DNA from: Labilithrix sp.
Lineage (GTDB): Bacteria; Myxococcota_A; Polyangia; Polyangiales; Polyangiaceae
Reading direction: 5' to 3'
Length of the DNA: 64,000 bases
NCBI GenBank assembly: GCA_019637225.1
Contig: JAHBWC010000001.1
Coordinates: 212,421 to 276,420 of the forward strand
Positions within the stretch are counted from its first letter, which is position 1; each line of letters starts with the position of its first letter. The notes beneath the pieces were generated by a model. That model was not told the DNA's origin, searched no databases, and was given only the letters and a program-made list of their open reading frames with translations. This document shows positions 29,159 to 39,959 of this stretch, piece by piece. Made by a program: the position numbers and the translations under genes.

Positions 29159-30256
29159 ATGACCCCTGCCGCCGAACCCGTCGCGCTCCTCTCCGAGCTG
29201 GTCTCCTTCCGCACCGACCGCGCCGACGGCGACGAGCGCGCCCTCGCGGTCCGGCTCGCGGAGCTGCTCGAGCAACGCGGACCGGACGAGGTGGTCCTGG
29301 GGGACGTCGCCCGCGCCGACGGCCACCGACCCGCCTCCTGGGTGTACGCGCGCTTCGGCCAGCCGCGGCTCCTCGTCAACGCCCACCTCGACACGGTCCC
29401 GCCCAACGCGGACTGGAGCTCCGACCCGTTCGTCCCGCGGATCGAGGGCGACCGCTTCTACGCGCTCGGGGCGGCCGACACGAAGGGGGCGATCGCCGCC
29501 ATCCTGACCGCGCTGGACGACGCCCGTCCCGTCGACACGGGCATCCTCTTCTCGGGGGACGAGGAGTTCAGCAGCGTCGTGATGCGCGCCTTCGTCGGCG
29601 GGCCACACCGGGCCGGGCTCGAGCGCGCGATCGTCTGCGAGCCGACGAACCTGACCGTGGGCGTCCGGCACCGGGGCTTCACGGCGTTCGAGGTCGGGAT
29701 GACCGGACCGGGCGGGCACTCGTCCCAGGCGGACACGCTCCCGGCGCCGATCGCGACGCTCGCGCGGGTGGCCGTCGCGCTCGACGACTGGGGGCGCGCG
29801 AGGCGCGAGGAGGGGCCGCTGGGGTTTCCGGGGATGTGCCTGAACCTGGCGCGGCTCGACGGCGGCGTCGCGTTCAACGTCGTCCCTGCCGCCGGGCGGC
29901 TCCTTGTGTCGCTGCGGCCGCCGCCGGGCGCGGACACGCACGCGATCCTCGCAGAGCTCGAGGCGCTCGTCGGCGCGGTCGCGCCGGAGGCGACCTTCGA
30001 GCGCCTCCGCGACAACGCTCCCTTCGCGACGCGGGACCTCGGGGCGTTCGAGCCGCTCCTCGGCGCGGCGGCGCGCGCGCCGATCGACCTCGGCTTCTGG
30101 ACCGAGGCGGCCATGCTCGGCGCGAGCGGGATCGACGCGGTCGTGCTCGGACCGGGGAACATCACGCAGGCGCACGCGCCCGACGAGTGGGTGTCGATCG
30201 CCGAGCTCCATCGCGCCCGCGAGCTCTTCCGCGCCGTCTTCCAGGCGCGCGGCTGA
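29159..30256 (+). CDS. M20-family deacetylase/peptidase (ArgE/DapE-like)
   Basis: A 365-residue metal-dependent amidohydrolase. H76 and D78 in NAHLDTVP, bridging D107 in AADTKG, the catalytic pair E135-E136 in GDEEF, CEPT and the dimerisation-lid GPGGHSS are present, and the late His is in QAHAPDEW. This set fits acetylornithine deacetylase or succinyl-diaminopimelate desuccinylase. With speA divergent next door an arginine-related role (ArgE-like) is attractive but unproven. ATG 29159; the frame is open upstream without family similarity. Confidence 0.85.
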   Translation: MTPAAEPVALLSELVSFRTDRADGDERALAVRLAELLEQRGPDEVVLGDVARADGHRPASWVYARFGQPRLLVNAHLDTVPPNADWSSDPFVPRIEGDRFYALGAADTKGAIAAILTALDDARPVDTGILFSGDEEFSSVVMRAFVGGPHRAGLERAIVCEPTNLTVGVRHRGFTAFEVGMTGPGGHSSQADTLPAPIATLARVAVALDDWGRARREEGPLGFPGMCLNLARLDGGVAFNVVPAAGRLLVSLRPPPGADTHAILAELEALVGAVAPEATFERLRDNAPFATRDLGAFEPLLGAAARAPIDLGFWTEAAMLGASGIDAVVLGPGNITQAHAPDEWVSIAELHRARELFRAVFQARG

Positions 30257-30289
30257 CGTCGGGCGGGAAACGCGCCGGGCGCGTCAGCC
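30251..30289. terminator. Bidirectional hairpin containing both stop codons
   Basis: GGCTGACG (30251-30258) pairs with CGTCAGCC (30282-30289), a perfect 8-bp stem. It includes the forward TGA (30254-30256) and the reverse TGA (TCA 30284-30286). The 23-nt loop holds a further GGCG/CGCC pairing. No T-tract. Confidence 0.42.
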
Positions 30290-31438
30290 CGGCGACGGAT
30301 CGCGCAGCCAGCGCGTGTCCGGGTTGTCGCGCCGCCAGATCACGTTGTCCATGAAGTAGTGGTGGACGTTCACGAAGACGAAGATCGCCGCGAAGAACGG
30401 CGTCTCGCCAAGGGGATCGAAGCTCGAGGCGCCGCGCGGCGGACGCGGGACGAACGCCGTGTCGAGGAACGTCGGGCCCAGATGGAAGACGAGGACGCCG
30501 AGGCCGAGCGCCGAGAGCGCGAGCAGCCCGACGCGCACGGCGACCGGTCGTCCGAACGCGGGCGGGCCCTCCTCCGCGCGCGCCTCGGCCCCCTTCATCA
30601 GCCAGACGAAATAGAGGTACTGGATCGAGTGGAGCGCGGGGATGACGTAGCGAAGGAGCGGATCGACGCTCGAGAAGATCGTCCACGACCAGACGGTGAT
30701 GAGGAAGCCGGCGAGCGGCGCGAGCGGCAGCGTCTGACCCTCGCGGCGCCGGCGGGCGAGGATGACCCAGGCGAGGGTGACGGTGCTCAGGGCCAGCACC
30801 GCGCCGGCGGTCAGCTCGAGCCAGCGCGGATGCGCGAGCGCCGTGTAGACGACGCCCTTCTCCTCGTACTTGCCGGCGGGCGTGGCGGGATTCGCCCAGG
30901 CGAACGCCCACCCCGCGTAGCCGTGGAAGAGGACGGCCGCGCGCTCGCGGGGGCTCACGCGGTATCCGCGCCGGGCCGACAGGACGGTGACGACGCCGAA
31001 GCCTTGCTTGACGTAGTGCCAGCCGACGAGGAGGAACATGAGCTGGACCATCCACCCGAGCGCCTCGGCCGAGCGGAAGCCGAGCGCCAGCGCCGCCCAC
31101 GCCACGAGCACGATGGGCACGACGACGCCGGCGACGATCCAGCGGACGCGCTGCGCCCGCGCGACGTCCGCGCCGAGCGCGCGCCGCCGCGCGTCCTTGT
31201 AGAAGAGGAGGTACGTGACCGTGAAGTGCGGATCGTTGACGACGTAGGCCGCGTAGAACGCCGTGAAGCCGACGGCGAGCTCGGCGTCGTCGAGGCCCAC
31301 CGCGCTCCGGAGCAGCAACGCCAGCGGGAACAGCACGAGGGTCGCGCCGCCGACGACCATGAACTCGGCGAGACGCGACGCGCGCGTGGCGCGCGCGGGG
31401 ACGGCAGCGGCGGGGAGCGAGGCGATTCCGCTCGTCAC
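30284..31438 (-). CDS. Multi-pass membrane protein, unknown
   Basis: About 384 residues with roughly nine hydrophobic segments spread evenly. Notable features are HYVKQGFGV in a loop, ALHSIQYLYFVWLMK, and a C-terminal NVHHYFMDNVIWRRD with paired His, which resembles metal-binding His clusters of membrane hydroxylases but is not diagnostic. GTG at complement 31438 is chosen because upstream sequence in this frame is Arg/Ser-rich and overlaps the divergent helicase gene. No family assigned. Divergent from hrpA, 91 nt apart. Confidence 0.75.
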   Translation of the reverse strand: MTSGIASLPAAAVPARATRASRLAEFMVVGGATLVLFPLALLLRSAVGLDDAELAVGFTAFYAAYVVNDPHFTVTYLLFYKDARRRALGADVARAQRVRWIVAGVVVPIVLVAWAALALGFRSAEALGWMVQLMFLLVGWHYVKQGFGVVTVLSARRGYRVSPRERAAVLFHGYAGWAFAWANPATPAGKYEEKGVVYTALAHPRWLELTAGAVLALSTVTLAWVILARRRREGQTLPLAPLAGFLITVWSWTIFSSVDPLLRYVIPALHSIQYLYFVWLMKGAEARAEEGPPAFGRPVAVRVGLLALSALGLGVLVFHLGPTFLDTAFVPRPPRGASSFDPLGETPFFAAIFVFVNVHHYFMDNVIWRRDNPDTRWLRDPSPG

Positions 31439-31529
31439 GGAGCGCAATCTACCACGGCCGCGCGATCGCCCTCGCGCGCCGCCTCGCCCGCGCGACACCG
31501 CGGGTCGAGAGGTGCTATCTCGCGGGGCG

Positions 31530-34500
31530 ATGTCCGGCGAGCCTCCCGCGTTCACGAGCTCGAGCGCGAGCGCGCACGAAGGCGACCGGTCGCCGATCGT
31601 GTTCCCTCCCGAGCTGCCGATCTCCGCGCGGGTCGCCGACATCGCCACCGCGATCGACCGGCATCCGGTGGTCATCGTCGCCGGCGCGACCGGATCGGGC
31701 AAGACGACCCAGCTCCCGAAGATCGCGCTCGCGATGGGGCGCGGGCTCGAGCGGATCATCGGCGTCACGCAGCCGCGCCGCATCGCCGCCACGAGCGTCG
31801 CCGCGCGCGTCGCGAGCGAGCTCGGCTCGCCGCTCGGCACCGACGTCGGCTACCAGATCCGCTTCGACGACCGGACGTCGGCGAGCACCTACGTGAAGTT
31901 CATGACGGACGGGATCCTCCTCGCGGAGATCCACGGCGATCCGCTGCTCCGCCGGTACGACACGCTCATCATCGACGAGGCCCACGAGCGGAGCCTCACG
32001 ATCGATTTCTTGCTCGGGTGGGTGAAGCGCATCCTGCCGGAGCGGCCGGACCTGAAGGTCGTCGTGAGCTCGGCCACGCTCGAGACCGAGCGCTTCTCGG
32101 AGTTCTTCGGCGGCGCGCCGGTCATCGAGGTCGAGGGGCGGACGTTCCCGGTGGACGTTCTCTACGAGCCGCCGGCGGACGACGTCGACCTCCCCGACGC
32201 GATCGCCGACGCGGTCGCGAACGTGACCTCGCTCGACCCTCGCGGCGACATCCTCGTCTTCCTGCCCGGCGAGCGCGAGATCCGCGAAGCCGAGAACGCG
32301 CTCCTCGCGCGCGGCCTGCGGCACACGGTGGTCCAGCCGCTCTACGCGCGGCTCTCCGCGTCCGACCAGAGCAAGGTGTTCGCGAGCATCCCTCAGCGGC
32401 GCGTCATCCTGGCGACCAACGTCGCCGAGACGTCCGTGACAATCCCCGGCATCGTCTACGTCGTCGACGCCGGGATCGCGCGGCTCTCGCGCTACGACCC
32501 GCGCTCGGGCACGACGCGCCTCCAGATCGAGGGGATCTCGCAGGCGAGCGCCGACCAGCGCAAGGGCCGCTGCGGCCGCGTCCGCGACGGGATCTGCGTG
32601 CGCCTCTACGACGAGCAGAGCTTCGCGGCGCGCCCGGCGTTCACCGATCCCGAGATCAAGCGGACCGGGCTCGCCGGTGTCATCCTCCGGATGAAGGCGC
32701 TCGGGCTCGGCGACGTCGAGGGCTTCTCGTTCCTCGACCCGCCGCATTCGAAGGCGGTGACCGAGGGCTATCGCGTGCTCGAAGAGCTCGGCGCGCTCGG
32801 CGAGCGGCGCGAGCTGACGCCGCTCGGCGAGCGCCTCGCGCGCTTCCCGGTCGACCCGCGCGTCGGCCGGATGATCCTCGCGGGCGCCGACCTCGGCTGC
32901 CTCCGCGAGGTGCTCGTCATCGCCGCCGCGCTCGTCGTCCAGGACCCGCGCGAGCGGCCGCGCGAGGCGCAGCAGAAGGCCGACGAGCTGCACCGCCGCT
33001 TCCGCGACGAGCGCTCCGACTTCGTCGCGCTCCTCCGTCTATGGGACTTCGTGAAGGAGGCGGAGCGGAAGGGGACGTCGAACCTCCGGCGGGTCTGCCG
33101 CGACGGCTTCCTCTCGTTCATCCGCGTCCGCGAGTGGGGCGAGATCCACCGGCAGCTCGAGGAGATCGTGCGCGAGCTCCGGATCGATCCGCGGGCGCCC
33201 GATCGCGGCGCGGGCCGGCAGGGAGCCTCCCGTGACCGCGGCGGGCGCGGCGCGGACGGCGGCGCGGACGGCGCGCCGCGAGGCAAGACCGGGCGCGGCG
33301 GGGGCGCTTCGTCCGACGACGCGCTCCACCGCGCGCTCCTGACGGGGCTCCTCTCGAAGGTGGGGACGTGGAACCCCGAGCAGCGCGTCTTCATCGGCGC
33401 GAAGCAGACGCGGTTCGCGATCCATCCGTCGTCGGCGCTCGCGCGGAAGCCGCCGGCGTGGGTGATGGCGTTCGAGCTCGTCGAGACCTCGCAGCTCTTC
33501 GCGCGGATGGTGGCGAAGATCGAGCCCGACTCGCTGCTCGAGGCCGCGCCGCACCTGCTCAAGCGGAGCTACGCGGACCCGCACTGGTCGGAGCGATCGG
33601 CGCGCGCGTCGGTGCGCGAGCACGCCACGCTCTTCGGCTTGTCGATCGCGCGGGACCGCAGCGTCGACTACGCGAGCGTCGCGCCCGCCGAGGCGCGGCG
33701 GATGTTCCTCGACCACGCGCTCGTCCGGGGCGAGTACGCGTCGCGCGGCGCATTCCAGAAGAAGAACCAGGAGCTGCTCGCCGAGGTCGCGCGCCTCCGC
33801 GACAAGGCGCGGCGGAGCGACATGCTCGCGGACGACGACGCGCTGCTCGACTTCTTCGACCGCAAGGTCCCGGCCGACGTGGTCGACGGCAAGACCTTCG
33901 AGGCCTGGCGCGAGCGCGCGGAGGGGGACGATCCGGGCGCGCTCCACCTCTCGCTCGAGGACGTCTTCACGGGGGACCGGAAGCTCTCGGCCGCCGACTA
34001 CCCGGACGCGATCACGCTCCACGGCGCCACGCTGCCGGTCTCGTACCGCTTCGATCCGTCCGCCGACGACGACGGCATCACGGTCACGATCCCGCTCGTC
34101 CTGCTCCCGCAGCTCGAGCCGGGCGAGCTCGACTGGACGATCCCCGGCTGGCACGAGGAGAAGCTCGCCGCGCTCCTCTACGAGCTGCCGCGCGCGCACC
34201 GGCGCGAGATCGGCGACGTCCCCGAGGTCGCCCGCGCGCTCGCCTCGAGGCTCACGCCGTTCGTCGGGCCGATGATCCCGGCCGTCGCTCGCGCGCTCGC
34301 CGAGGTGACCGGCGCGTCGGTGCCCGAGGACGCGTTCCGGCCCGACGCCGTCGGCGCGTACCTCCGGCTCACGTGCCGCGTCGTCGATCACGACAGGAAG
34401 GTCGTCGAGGAGAGCCGCGACGTCGGCGATCTCTTGAAGCGCCACGGCGCGCGGGCGCGCGCGGCGTGGAAGGCGAGCGCGCCTGCGCCGCGCTGGGAGC

Positions 34501-35360
34501 GGAAGGGGATCGCCAGCTGGGACTTCGGCGAGCTCGCGCCGTTCGTCGTGCGGCGCGTCGCGGGCCAGGACGTCCGCAGCTATCCGGCCCTCGAGGACCG
34601 GGGCGGCGCGGTCGATCTCGTGCTCCTCGAGTCGCAGGGCGCGGCCGAGGTGGCCTCGCGCGCCGGGGTCCGGCGCCTCCTCATGATCGCCGTCCGCCAG
34701 ACGATCTCGGCGATCGCGCCGCGGTTGCCCGCGGCGTTCGCTCGACCGAACGGCGCGACGGCGTCGCGCGCCGAGACGGAGGCGTTCCGCTCGCTCCTGC
34801 TCGCGCGGATCGTCGACACGGCGTTCCGGCTCGACGGAGACGCGCCGCTCCCGCGCGGCAAGGCCGCCTTCGACGCGCTCGTCGCCGCCGGCGCGCCCCG
34901 TCTCGATCCGGCGTTCCGCGTCTACGCGGAGGCGCTGAAGCCGATCGCCGGCGAGCTCGATCGGACGCTCACGGCGCTCCGCAACGCGTCGAAGCATCCG
35001 AGCGGGCGGAACGCCGTCGTCGACCTCTACGCACAGCTCGAGCATCTTTTTCCGCTCGACCTGGTCGGCTGGGTTCCGCTCGGACGCCTCGAGCACTACC
35101 CGCGCTACCTCCGCGCGGCGCAGGCGCGCCTCCAGCGGGCCGTCAGCGATCCACGCAAGGACGGCGACAAGCACGCCCCCTTCGCGCCGCTCTGGAGCTC
35201 CTTCCTCGCGAAGCGCGCCGCGGCGCGCGATCAGGAGAGCGCGCGCGAGCTGCGGTGGGCGTTCGAGGAGCTCCGCGTCGCGATCTTCGCTCCGGAGCTC
35301 AAGACGCCCGTTCCGGTGTCGGTTACGAAAGTCGCAGCGGCGCTCGCCGCGCTCCGCTGA
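31530..35360 (+). CDS. hrpA: HrpA-type DEAH-box ATP-dependent RNA helicase
   Basis: A 1276-residue helicase, about the usual 1300 residues. Walker A GATGSGKTT (52-60), DEAH Walker B (IIDEAHERS, about 150), SSATLE (motif III), TNVAETSVTIPG (motif V) and QRKGRCGRV (motif VI) are intact, followed by the winged-helix/ratchet and the HrpA C-terminal domain (DUF3418). A Gly/Arg-rich low-complexity insert (about 560-600) precedes LLSKVGTWN. Cytoplasmic; HrpA acts on mRNA processing and on collided ribosomes. ATG 31530. Confidence 0.95.
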   Translation: MSGEPPAFTSSSASAHEGDRSPIVFPPELPISARVADIATAIDRHPVVIVAGATGSGKTTQLPKIALAMGRGLERIIGVTQPRRIAATSVAARVASELGSPLGTDVGYQIRFDDRTSASTYVKFMTDGILLAEIHGDPLLRRYDTLIIDEAHERSLTIDFLLGWVKRILPERPDLKVVVSSATLETERFSEFFGGAPVIEVEGRTFPVDVLYEPPADDVDLPDAIADAVANVTSLDPRGDILVFLPGEREIREAENALLARGLRHTVVQPLYARLSASDQSKVFASIPQRRVILATNVAETSVTIPGIVYVVDAGIARLSRYDPRSGTTRLQIEGISQASADQRKGRCGRVRDGICVRLYDEQSFAARPAFTDPEIKRTGLAGVILRMKALGLGDVEGFSFLDPPHSKAVTEGYRVLEELGALGERRELTPLGERLARFPVDPRVGRMILAGADLGCLREVLVIAAALVVQDPRERPREAQQKADELHRRFRDERSDFVALLRLWDFVKEAERKGTSNLRRVCRDGFLSFIRVREWGEIHRQLEEIVRELRIDPRAPDRGAGRQGASRDRGGRGADGGADGAPRGKTGRGGGASSDDALHRALLTGLLSKVGTWNPEQRVFIGAKQTRFAIHPSSALARKPPAWVMAFELVETSQLFARMVAKIEPDSLLEAAPHLLKRSYADPHWSERSARASVREHATLFGLSIARDRSVDYASVAPAEARRMFLDHALVRGEYASRGAFQKKNQELLAEVARLRDKARRSDMLADDDALLDFFDRKVPADVVDGKTFEAWRERAEGDDPGALHLSLEDVFTGDRKLSAADYPDAITLHGATLPVSYRFDPSADDDGITVTIPLVLLPQLEPGELDWTIPGWHEEKLAALLYELPRAHRREIGDVPEVARALASRLTPFVGPMIPAVARALAEVTGASVPEDAFRPDAVGAYLRLTCRVVDHDRKVVEESRDVGDLLKRHGARARAAWKASAPAPRWERKGIASWDFGELAPFVVRRVAGQDVRSYPALEDRGGAVDLVLLESQGAAEVASRAGVRRLLMIAVRQTISAIAPRLPAAFARPNGATASRAETEAFRSLLLARIVDTAFRLDGDAPLPRGKAAFDALVAAGAPRLDPAFRVYAEALKPIAGELDRTLTALRNASKHPSGRNAVVDLYAQLEHLFPLDLVGWVPLGRLEHYPRYLRAAQARLQRAVSDPRKDGDKHAPFAPLWSSFLAKRAAARDQESARELRWAFEELRVAIFAPELKTPVPVSVTKVAAALAALR

Positions 35361-35464
35361 GAGCGTTCGGATCGAGGCGTCGCTGGTGCGCGCGGTTCTT
35401 GCGAGAGAACGCTGCGAGCGTGCGTGACGAACCGCGCGTGCTCGGAACTGGAGGTCCTCGAACG

Positions 35465-35788
35465 ATGCGTTCTCTCGGTGCTCGAGCTCTGGCGACCCTG
35501 GGTTTTTCGTTCCTGATCGCGCTGATGGCGGCTTGCGGTGGGACCCATCAAGAAGCCCGCGCCCCAGGTGACGACGCCGCCGACGCACCGCGAGTTGGAT
35601 CGGCTTCCCCGGATCCGTCAATCGCGGGCGACACCAGCGACGAGCCCGCGCCCAGCGCTCCTTCTGCATCGAGCGGCGCCGACGACGGCTCCGACATCAT
35701 CCCGCCGTTCCCGAGCAGCAAGGGCGGCGCGAAGAAGGCGACGCCCGCGAAGAAGAAGGCGGGCGGGAAGTCGAAGAAGAAGGGCTGA
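35465..35788 (+). CDS. Small lipoprotein with Lys-rich tail
   Basis: A 107-residue exported protein. GGAGGT 9 nt before ATG 35465. Hydrophobic leader ends LMAAC (lipobox), then an Asp/Pro/Ser/Ala-rich disordered stretch, a short SDIIPPFPSSKGG motif and a C-terminal tail with eleven Lys in about 25 residues. The basic tail could bind acidic surface polymer or DNA; that is a guess. It lies about 100 nt after hrpA on the same strand. No known family. Confidence 0.72.
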   Translation: MRSLGARALATLGFSFLIALMAACGGTHQEARAPGDDAADAPRVGSASPDPSIAGDTSDEPAPSAPSASSGADDGSDIIPPFPSSKGGAKKATPAKKKAGGKSKKKG

Positions 35789-35818
35789 CGCTCGCGCGTC
35801 GCCTCGGTCGCGAAGGAG

Positions 35819-36565
35819 TCAGGGCGCGGCGGCGTCGGGCGCGAGCAGCGCGCCGCCGGCGGCGCCCTCGACGAACGCGCCCGGCCCCTTGAAGTACTTC
35901 CAGAAGTCGTCGGCCCAGACCTCGCCGCCCTTCTCGTTGGGGTGGATCTTGTCGGGCCGCCGCGCGATGTCGAGCGCCGAGGCGTCGTAGAAGCGGCACG
36001 GCGCGACGTGCTCGCGGAGCCACTGGTTGAACTTGGCCTGCGACGGCTTCCAGATCGGCGGCGCGACCCAGTAGCAGTCGATGCCGGCGACGCGCTTGAG
36101 GAGCTTCGGCAGGTAAGGGCCGATCTCCTTCTCGGGATCGATGCTGTGCGGGACGTGGTTCGCGCCGAGCGTGAGCAGGATGAGATCGGGCTTTATGCTC
36201 GCGATGAGCTTCGGCAGGTGATCGTTCTGCGAAAACTCGTGGATCGTCCCGCTCTCGATGACGTCGCGGTGGTACTTCGTGCCGTCCGCCTCGAACTTCG
36301 GCCCGAGCGCGCGGGCGAGCCCGCCGCCGACCATCGAGTCGCCGGTGTGGAGGACGCGCGCGTACTTCTTCGGCGCGGGCGCGGGCGTCTCGGCGCTCGG
36401 CGCCTCGGCAGGCGCGGTCGGCGCGACGGCCGACGTCGCGGCCTTGGTGGCGGGCGCGGCCGCGTCGGCCTCGGCCTGCCCGCCGGCCGGCGGCGCCGCC
36501 TTCGAGCACGCGACGATCGCCAGGAGAGAAACGAACGAGAGGACGGAGGGGGCTTTGGAGTTCAT
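35819..36565 (-). CDS. SGNH/GDSL-type hydrolase lipoprotein
   Basis: A 248-residue protein: leader with LLAIVAC lipobox, about 45 residues of Ala/Pro linker, then an SGNH hydrolase domain. Block I is HTGDSMVGGG (Ser nucleophile), block III TLGANH, and block V DKIHPNEKG supplies the Asp/His. The nearest relatives by layout are surface esterases that remove acyl or acetyl groups from polysaccharide or peptidoglycan (DltE/OafB-like); the substrate is not known. ATG complement 36565. Confidence 0.82.
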   Translation of the reverse strand: MNSKAPSVLSFVSLLAIVACSKAAPPAGGQAEADAAAPATKAATSAVAPTAPAEAPSAETPAPAPKKYARVLHTGDSMVGGGLARALGPKFEADGTKYHRDVIESGTIHEFSQNDHLPKLIASIKPDLILLTLGANHVPHSIDPEKEIGPYLPKLLKRVAGIDCYWVAPPIWKPSQAKFNQWLREHVAPCRFYDASALDIARRPDKIHPNEKGGEVWADDFWKYFKGPGAFVEGAAGGALLAPDAAAP

Positions 36566-36689
36566 GGCGAAGCTCAGCGAGAGACCGACGGTCGCGCGGC
36601 CCTCACGAGCGAAGCGGGGCTCGTGATGGCCCGACGAACCAGGACTCGTGACGCTAGGAGCTTTCGCCGGCGTTGGCGAATTGTGGGCG

Positions 36690-37301
36690 TCAGTTGCTGC
36701 AGATGACCTTCTGGATGTTCGCGGCGGTCTCGGGCATCTTCGCGCCGGTGCCGGTGCACTGCCCCTTCTGCGAGGCGCAGCCGTCGCTGTGGTTGCGGAC
36801 GCACGCGCCGGAAGCGACGAAGCAGCTGTCGCTCGTGAAGCGGCCGTCGTCCGTGAAGCGGAGCTGCCCGCACTCCGGGTTGAAGCCGCTCTTCGCGCCC
36901 CCGCTCCAGACGAGCACGTCGCCGCAGAGCGTGCCGGTGGCGGAGTAGTCGTCGCCGCGGTCGATGCGCACGCTCGTGCCCTTCTGCTCGAGGACGAGCC
37001 GCTCCTCCTTGTTTCGCGTCGGGCACTCCTCGCCCTCGCGGCACGTGCGCTTGGCGCTCCACTCGCCGCCGACGTTCCGCGTCGTCGTGCACTCGCAGCG
37101 ATCGGCGCCGAGCGACTTGCCTGCGCCGGGGTGCGTGCACTCGACGCCGTTCGGGGCGCCGCTGTCGGTGCTGACGCCCTCCACGGTGGCGCCGGAGTCT
37201 CCCCCGGCGTTGTTCGAGTTCGGTGCCGGATCGCTGCTGCTGCTGCACGACCAGACGGAGGCGAGCGCGCCGACGAGGAGAGTGAGGAGGCCGAGCTTCA
37301 T
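36690..37301 (-). CDS. Cys-rich lipoprotein, unknown
   Basis: A 203-residue exported protein beginning MKLGLLTLLVGALASVWSC with a lipobox and a Ser run, then an Asn/Gly/Asp-rich linker. The mature part has at least twelve Cys in ordered pairs (RCECTTT, CREGEEC, CFVASGAC, CASQKGQC), suggesting a disulfide-rich extracellular domain. GAGGAGG sits just before ATG complement 37301. No family recognised; similar in style to the lipoproteins at 58752 and 59775. Confidence 0.72.
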   Translation of the reverse strand: MKLGLLTLLVGALASVWSCSSSSDPAPNSNNAGGDSGATVEGVSTDSGAPNGVECTHPGAGKSLGADRCECTTTRNVGGEWSAKRTCREGEECPTRNKEERLVLEQKGTSVRIDRGDDYSATGTLCGDVLVWSGGAKSGFNPECGQLRFTDDGRFTSDSCFVASGACVRNHSDGCASQKGQCTGTGAKMPETAANIQKVICSN

Positions 37302-37446
37302 GGAGCGAGAACCTAAGGCGCTCCCACGGTCGAGCCTTCGTCAAAGGGATCGCGCCCGCGCGCGGCGCGCGATCGTCTCGTCGGCGCGATCCGGTGGACC
37401 CGGTGAGCCGCGGCGCGCGCCGTCGTCTACACGCCGAGGCGTTCGG

Positions 37447-38826
<1,380 letters not shown>

Positions 38827-38926
38827 GCTACTCGGGGCGCTGGAGATTCCTAGGGGAGAAATCGGGTTCTACGGTCGAGCTCGGGGGGAGGCGTGAGCGT
38901 CTCCGCGGTGGTTCGGTCGTTGCTCG

Positions 38927-39925
38927 ATGCGTCACGAATCCATCGGAGGCACCGTGACCGTCCTCGTCCTTGGCGCGACCGGGTTCGTCGGAGGCGCGCT
39001 CGTCCCCGCGCTCGTCCGGGCGGGCGAGCGCGTTCGGGCGGCGTCGCGGCGGCCGCCCCCTCGGGGCGCGGCCGAGTCCGCCGGGGTGGAGTGGATCCAG
39101 TGTGACGTTCGTGTGGCGTCGACGCTCCCGCGCGCGATGGAGGGCGTCGAGTGCGTCTACTACCTCGTCCACAGCATGGGCGACGCCAACCGTCGCGAGT
39201 TTCGCGCGATCGAGCGGCGAAGCGCGAGCAACGTCGCGCGCGCGGCCGCCGCGAGCGGGTGCCGGCGGATCGTCTACCTCGGCGGCGTGGAGCCGAGCGG
39301 CGTGCCCTCCGAACATCTGGCGAGTCGGCTCGAGGTCGGGGCCATCCTCCGCGGAGGCGAGGTCCCGGCGATCGAGCTCCGCGCGGCGATGATCATCGGC
39401 AACGGCAGCGCCTCGTGGCGCATCCTGCGAGACCTCTCTCTCCGCCTGCCGCTCATGCTCCTGCCGCGCTGGCTCGAGTCTTCGAGCTGTCCCATCGCGC
39501 TCGAGGACGTGGTCACCGCGCTGCTCGACGCGCGCCGCGTACCGCTCGACGCGAGCCGCTGGTACGACATCCCCGGCCCCGAAGCGCTCCGCGCGCGCGA
39601 GATGCTCATGCTCGTCGGCGATCTCCGCGGGCGCCGGATCCCGGCGCTGCGCGTGCCGTTCCTCACGCCGCGCCTCTCGGCCGGGTGGCTGAAGCTGGTC
39701 AGCGGCGCGGACTACGGCGTTGCGCGTGAGCTCGTCCTCGGGCTCCGCGGGCATCTCCTCCCGCGCGACGACGTCTACTGGCAGCTCACCGGGCACCCGC
39801 CGACGCGCTCGTTCCGTGAGGCCGCGCGGCGCGCCCTCGAGACGGAGGCGCGTGGCGAGGGCATCGGCGGGTGGGTCGCGGCGGGCGAGGAGCGCCTCGT
39901 CGCGACGCTCGGGCGTGGCTCGTGA
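38927..39925 (+). CDS. NAD(P)H-binding atypical SDR (YbjT/NmrA-like)
   Basis: A 332-residue protein with the atypical SDR nucleotide motif VLVLGATGFVGGALV near the N-terminus, VYYLVHSMGD, RIVYLGGVEPSG and ELRAAMIIG, as in NAD(P)H-binding YbjT-type proteins of unknown substrate. The catalytic Tyr-x3-Lys is absent, which is common in this subgroup, so it may sense redox or bind quinone. GTG at 38954 is preceded by GGAGG and may be the true start. The rest of the protein ends with a long helical region. Divergent from sdaA. Confidence 0.82.
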   Translation: MRHESIGGTVTVLVLGATGFVGGALVPALVRAGERVRAASRRPPPRGAAESAGVEWIQCDVRVASTLPRAMEGVECVYYLVHSMGDANRREFRAIERRSASNVARAAAASGCRRIVYLGGVEPSGVPSEHLASRLEVGAILRGGEVPAIELRAAMIIGNGSASWRILRDLSLRLPLMLLPRWLESSSCPIALEDVVTALLDARRVPLDASRWYDIPGPEALRAREMLMLVGDLRGRRIPALRVPFLTPRLSAGWLKLVSGADYGVARELVLGLRGHLLPRDDVYWQLTGHPPTRSFREAARRALETEARGEGIGGWVAAGEERLVATLGRGS

Positions 39926-39959
39926 CGACGGCTCGAGCGCTCGGCGCGCGGCGCGTCAC
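39922..39959. terminator. Bidirectional hairpin containing both stop codons
   Basis: GTGACG (39922-39927) pairs with CGTCAC (39954-39959). The forward TGA (39923-39925) and reverse TGA (TCA 39956-39958) lie in the stem. The 26-nt loop contains the palindrome CGAGCGCTCG. No T-tract. Confidence 0.35.

Noticed and set aside
35819..36565. Considered as a peptidoglycan O-acetylesterase by name.
   Set aside because: The SGNH motifs support only the fold; substrate residues cannot be told, so a specific name was not given.
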